64,000 nt of DNA, taken from positions 1,054,001 to 1,118,000 of the forward strand of contig NC_064673.1 in assembly GCF_023278565.1 (NCBI RefSeq), given 5' to 3'. This DNA is from Colletotrichum lupini (Eukaryota > Ascomycota > Sordariomycetes > Glomerellales > Glomerellaceae). The notes beneath the pieces are model-generated. The model was not told where the DNA came from and did not search any database. It was given only the letters and a program-made list of their open reading frames with translations. Positions 60,401 through 64,000 of this stretch are shown here, piece after piece. Both the position numbers and the translations under genes were made by a program. Positions within the stretch are counted from its first letter, which is position 1. Each line of letters starts with the position of its first letter.

Positions 60401-62728
60401 ACCCCCCCTTCCCCGGTCGGCTGAGCCAGGCCGAGGTCCTATCGGCTGACGCCGGAGAGAAGGAAACAGGAGAAATCTCAAGTTGCGGCCCGCCTGAAAC
60501 TATGTTTCTACCCATCATCAGCCGATGTTTCCTTATCTGTGTGTGATGTATGATGTATCTTCTAACCGCACCAGACAGCGGAACCGCTCTGTAGTATGTC
60601 ACAAACAAGGCAAGCGGCGGCATTATCTAAGGGGGAAAAAGGGGGAGGTCTAGATTGGGTGATCTGGTCTGGGGGAGCAGATCGATCGTGCCACTGGTGT
60701 CCTTTCCCCTCCGTTCTTCTTTCTCCGCATCGAGGAAGTCACATATTTGATATGACATCGTCGATGGCAACCACCACCATCATGACCTCCATCGTAACTA
60801 CCGTCTACAACCGATCACGGCCAAAAATCACGTAGTGTCCTTTTGTCTCTGCAGCCATAGGCTCACGTCGTCACAAGTAATGATTAAATCAAGATACAAT
60901 TACAGACCTTCTGCTCCGGCGGAGGAAATCGGTGGCACAGCACTCTTGCGTGTACAAAATGCAACGCGAAGCAGGTACTTGCGCCTCTTCAAACAAGCAG
61001 AACGCGTATCTCAGCCTCTCTGAGCTTCTAACGAAACTGCAGTCACAACTGGGCGAGCGACCTTCAGCGGGAGAAGCTACTGCACAGATCGCCCATTCGC
61101 CGCGGGTCGCATACACCGATGCAACCGCGGGGGCAGATGGTGGCAAAGGCCTCTCTCTTTCTCTCTCTGCATGGCTATTCGTGCCTATCAGAGCCTGCGG
61201 ACGGGGACGGGCTTGTATGCGCGGTCCCGGATTTTCGTGGTCCTGCAGAAACGGCCTCTTTACCAGCCCACTTGGAGACCTGACTCCATACGAATATAGC
61301 GCGCAGCAAGCAATCAGGACTCGAGGAGCGCAGGGTGACATCAGGGACTTGAGACGATTCCTGCTGCAGGACTGTAGGCGCCTCCCGCTCCTTGGTCAGC
61401 CCACAACGCCGCTTAATCGTGCGGACGTCGTCTAACACTGGCTCCATGTTTCCCGGCTTTCCGTCGCGGCGGCGGCGGCGGCGAAGACGAACAACTACCA
61501 CCGACCACAGCCCAAGATAGTAGCCCCCAAGGAGCGAGAGCCGCGAGTTTCAGACTCGAGGGACAACCTAATGACATAGCAAAGGCAAGACTAAGCACCA
61601 AGTTGGACTGTATTAACCCCGGTTTCTGATCTTCATTGGCGGGAGCCGCAATGTGACAACGCACGCAACTCTGCTACAGGACCTCGTTCTAGACCCTCCC
61701 ATGTTGCTATGCATCGATGGGCAGCATTACTTGACTCGACTTAACCTATAAGGTCGGCTCGTTCCTTGTCTTTCCATCATACGATTTAGGCTGTTTAGGT
61801 ACCGATATACGCGTTGCGCCTCTGCTTGATGCCCGCGAAGTCTTTGACAACATTGCCTTCTCGTTCGTTGTTGTCTCCGCAGTTGTCTCTCCGCAGTTTG
61901 GCTCTGTGGCACCCCCGCCTGGAGTCGTTCGATGGCCCCAGTGCCACCCACCTCCCCCACACCGCCGCTCCCGCTGGCCCGCGTTGCCGCGACCACTGCC
62001 GAGATCTTCATGTGCGGGTTATCTTTCTAGATCGGGTGCATGTTTGTTATTTTTTACACACTCTGAGCACTCGGCAGTGGTTTGATCTAAGAGAAAGGTA
62101 GAGTTCAAGGACTACCTAGACCTATGAGAGTATGTGGTGTAAGTATATGATGAATATAGCACACGCACGACAAGGAAGAGAAAACAGAAACAGAAACTCG
62201 TATTTAGGATAAATGGACAGACTTGCTTGCGTAACAGTAGGATGAGTAGAGTTGCAAACCTTGCAGCGGATGACTTGCAGCGATCATGCACACATCCCGC
62301 TTCCCCCGCCCGCCCGTCAACACACCCTCAAGTTACTTTCTCTCCTCTGCTCCCAAGAGTCCCTTCCTCCTATCGCCGCCGGAGCAGCTCGCTAAGTGCT
62401 CGGCGAGACGGGGAGAGAAAGGGAGAGAGACGTCTTTTCTTGCCGAAACTGGATTCCAATGCTGCTTACGTTTGCTCATTTGCACATCTTGGCTGCTTGT
62501 GGCTTGAGTTTCCCCCTCGTCTCTCGGATTATCGTCCTGCATATACGGGGAGGACAATGAGATTCTAGACCGCTGTTTCCCGTGATACTGAAAGGAGGCA
62601 AATACACAATAGCAACGGTTATAGCTGAAGTCGCAATTACAACATTCTTTCCGGCCCGAAAGGCATTGGTCCAGTTGCAGGTGTAACCGTGGACTGCTCT
62701 TACAACGGGAATCACGACAAACGTCGGA
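57443..62728. other. Intergenic region with no recognised gene
   Basis: It holds an A23 run at 58269-58291 and imperfect GAGT/GTGA repeats at about 58150-58198. Only short open frames occur, on both strands, without domains. A minus-strand frame at 62476-62760 contains a hydrophobic segment but lacks other support. Confidence 0.45.
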
Positions 62729-63368
62729 ATGGGAAGATGGTCGACCGTTTCCTTGATCATTTGGGTTTCTCGGAAGCTTTCGCACAGAGTACGAACACAC
62801 AGGGCTCAATCTATCTTTCGCACATATTACCCAGAAGGAATTCCGTTCGACATTTCAAACGCAGAAGTAACCGAGGGTATTCAGAAAGTTGAGCCTGTTG
62901 TTCTGAGTGGCCACGGCAGGTATGCTCGGCTTCTCTATCCCTTCTTTGACAACTCATAGAGGGAAGGGGACGGAAGGGGCGTGCGCGTATTGAGACCAAC
63001 GGATTTTTGCTTTCTTCCAGTTTGGATCGAAAACTTTCAGAGAGTTCGTCGGGACACAGTTTGTCATGTTTCGCCTCGGGAAGTCTACGGTAAGTCGGGA
63101 AGAGAGAGGGCTGGGCGGTGCCGGTGTGGTGGTTGCGGCTCTCTATTCCTCCGCACTTCCAACGGAGGAAACCTTACGTCAGTGCCCTTTTTTTGCTAGG
63201 GTGGTTTGTGTCTATCAACACCTTCACATGTCAATTGAACAGCATTTTCTTTTGCTGATTGCTGTCTCTGACCCCTCCCTTCCCCTTCACCCATCCGTTT
63301 GCCCCGCAATATTAGAGCTGGCTCATGCTCATGCTCATGCTTCCTTGAAGTGTGCTCATGCTGCATGA
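62729..63368 (+). CDS. Possible three-exon gene, 142 aa, unrecognised
   Basis: An ATG at 62729 opens a frame that continues across two intron-like segments. The first is 62920-63020, from a GTATGC donor to a TTCCAG acceptor after a T-rich tract. The second is 63090-63199, from a GTAAGT donor through a CTTAC branch to a GCTAG acceptor. Joined exons (62729-62919, 63021-63089, 63200-63368) stay open to a stop at 63366-63368. The first exon includes a protein-like segment with YYPEGIPFDISNAEV. No family is recognised, the C-terminus is low-complexity (Ala-His repeats from a GCTCAT repeat), and other frames of the middle exon also look plausible. It may be a chance arrangement or the 3' end of a longer gene. 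Confidence 0.22.
63322..63365. repeat. GCTCAT hexamer repeat
   Basis: Four GCTCAT/GCTCATGC-type units lie in tandem, with a fifth copy 12 bases later, forming a minisatellite-like patch. In the weak three-exon ORF it would encode alternating Ala and His. Confidence 0.6.
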
Positions 63369-64000
63369 AGAACAAAATAACAGACTTCCCGGCGAAGAAA
63401 AGGTCGAGACCTTTTTTCCCGGAATCCCTCGTGGCAGGTGCTCGATTCTCGGCAAGTCAATTGCATGATTGATGGCTTCGCTAGCAATCGGAATAATTGC
63501 CATGTGTTGAGGAGAAGCTTTCCTGCTAAGGATACGACGGCATTCCCTCGTTTCGGCCTCGGCGTCGAGATTGGAATTTGGAGAGCATTCATGTGAGGAA
63601 GCTAAGATACGGGTACGGAGATGGGCCTTTGTCAAAAGTCAACTGTACTCATTCTGTTGTCTCTCAAGCACATGTCGACGCTATGTACGCAGTAGTGGCC
63701 AGTATGGCATGAATCCTTTTACATCGCAATAGAGACTTCGGGCTGATGATTGCTAAGTCCCTTTCGAGACGCAAGGGTAATATATCATTTTCCTAGCGGG
63801 ATAACCCAAGCATCACAGCTTCACATTGGCTCCGGAAGCACATTCCGGATTGTTCAGGCCGACATAGCGCCGTATCGGAAAGGCAGTCAGGAAGTTCCTC
63901 TCTCTCTCTGTAAGACGGAAGTATCACGTGCTTTCAACCAAGACCGGGGAGGGGCTCCGAACTCTACATCAGAATCGAACGTTGGCGTGATTAGCTTATC
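63369..64000. other. Right edge, nothing recognised
   Basis: Only short open frames on both strands are visible and no RNA gene or repeat stands out. Any gene starting here would run off the window. Confidence 0.4.

Noticed and set aside
1..64000. CRISPR arrays, operons, bacterial ribosome-binding sites
   Set aside because: The sequence is eukaryotic (introns, class II tRNA without encoded CCA, RIP). No regularly spaced repeats were seen.

Overview
The window is nuclear DNA of a filamentous ascomycete, most likely a Sordariomycete. The evidence is short introns with GTNNGT donors and CTNAC branch points, an NDT80-family VIB-1 regulator, a CreA/CRE-1 repressor, and a 7.6-kb retrotransposon carrying the C-to-T and G-to-A signature of repeat-induced point mutation (RIP). 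The CreA protein looks closer to Glomerellales-type than to Hypocreales-type sequences, but this is from memory and is weak. Gene density is low: five protein genes and one tRNA are well supported in 64 kb.

Layout. About 1.5-7.7 kb (+): a vib-1/xprG-like gene with a long, probably spliced leader, a 2.2-kb microsatellite-rich intron and an intact NDT80/PhoG DNA-binding domain. 7.7-17.8 kb: mostly gene-free, with homopolymer tracts and one weak signal-peptide ORF. 17.9-19.5 kb (-): an intronless diacylglycerol/lipid-kinase-domain protein. 20.4 kb (-): an intron-containing tRNA-Leu(UAA). 20.9-23.1 kb (-): TRM1, the tRNA G26 dimethyltransferase, with two in-frame starts that suggest mitochondrial and nuclear/cytosolic isoforms. 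23.7-31.3 kb (+): a RIP-degraded Ty1/copia element with two 205-bp LTRs and a younger 189-bp insertion inside its RNase H remnant. 31.3-39.0 kb: no recognisable gene. 39.0-39.9 kb: a second AT-rich insertion flanked by an exact 14-bp direct repeat. 43.8-45.1 kb (-): creA/cre1, with a TATA box and an ATG-free leader. 45.3-55.8 kb: no recognisable gene. 55.8-57.4 kb (+): a six-exon RAD51-paralogue (Rad55/Rad57-type) recombination gene whose first intron appears to be GC-AG. 57.4-64 kb: no recognised gene, only a low-confidence three-exon ORF.

Functional links. VIB-1-type factors promote protease and cellulase expression and cell death, and act against glucose signalling. CreA imposes carbon catabolite repression. 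The two regulators lie about 36 kb apart here. TRM1 modifies G26 of tRNAs, and the neighbouring tRNA-Leu has G at position 26. Intron boundaries were placed by eye from splice motifs and reading-frame continuity.
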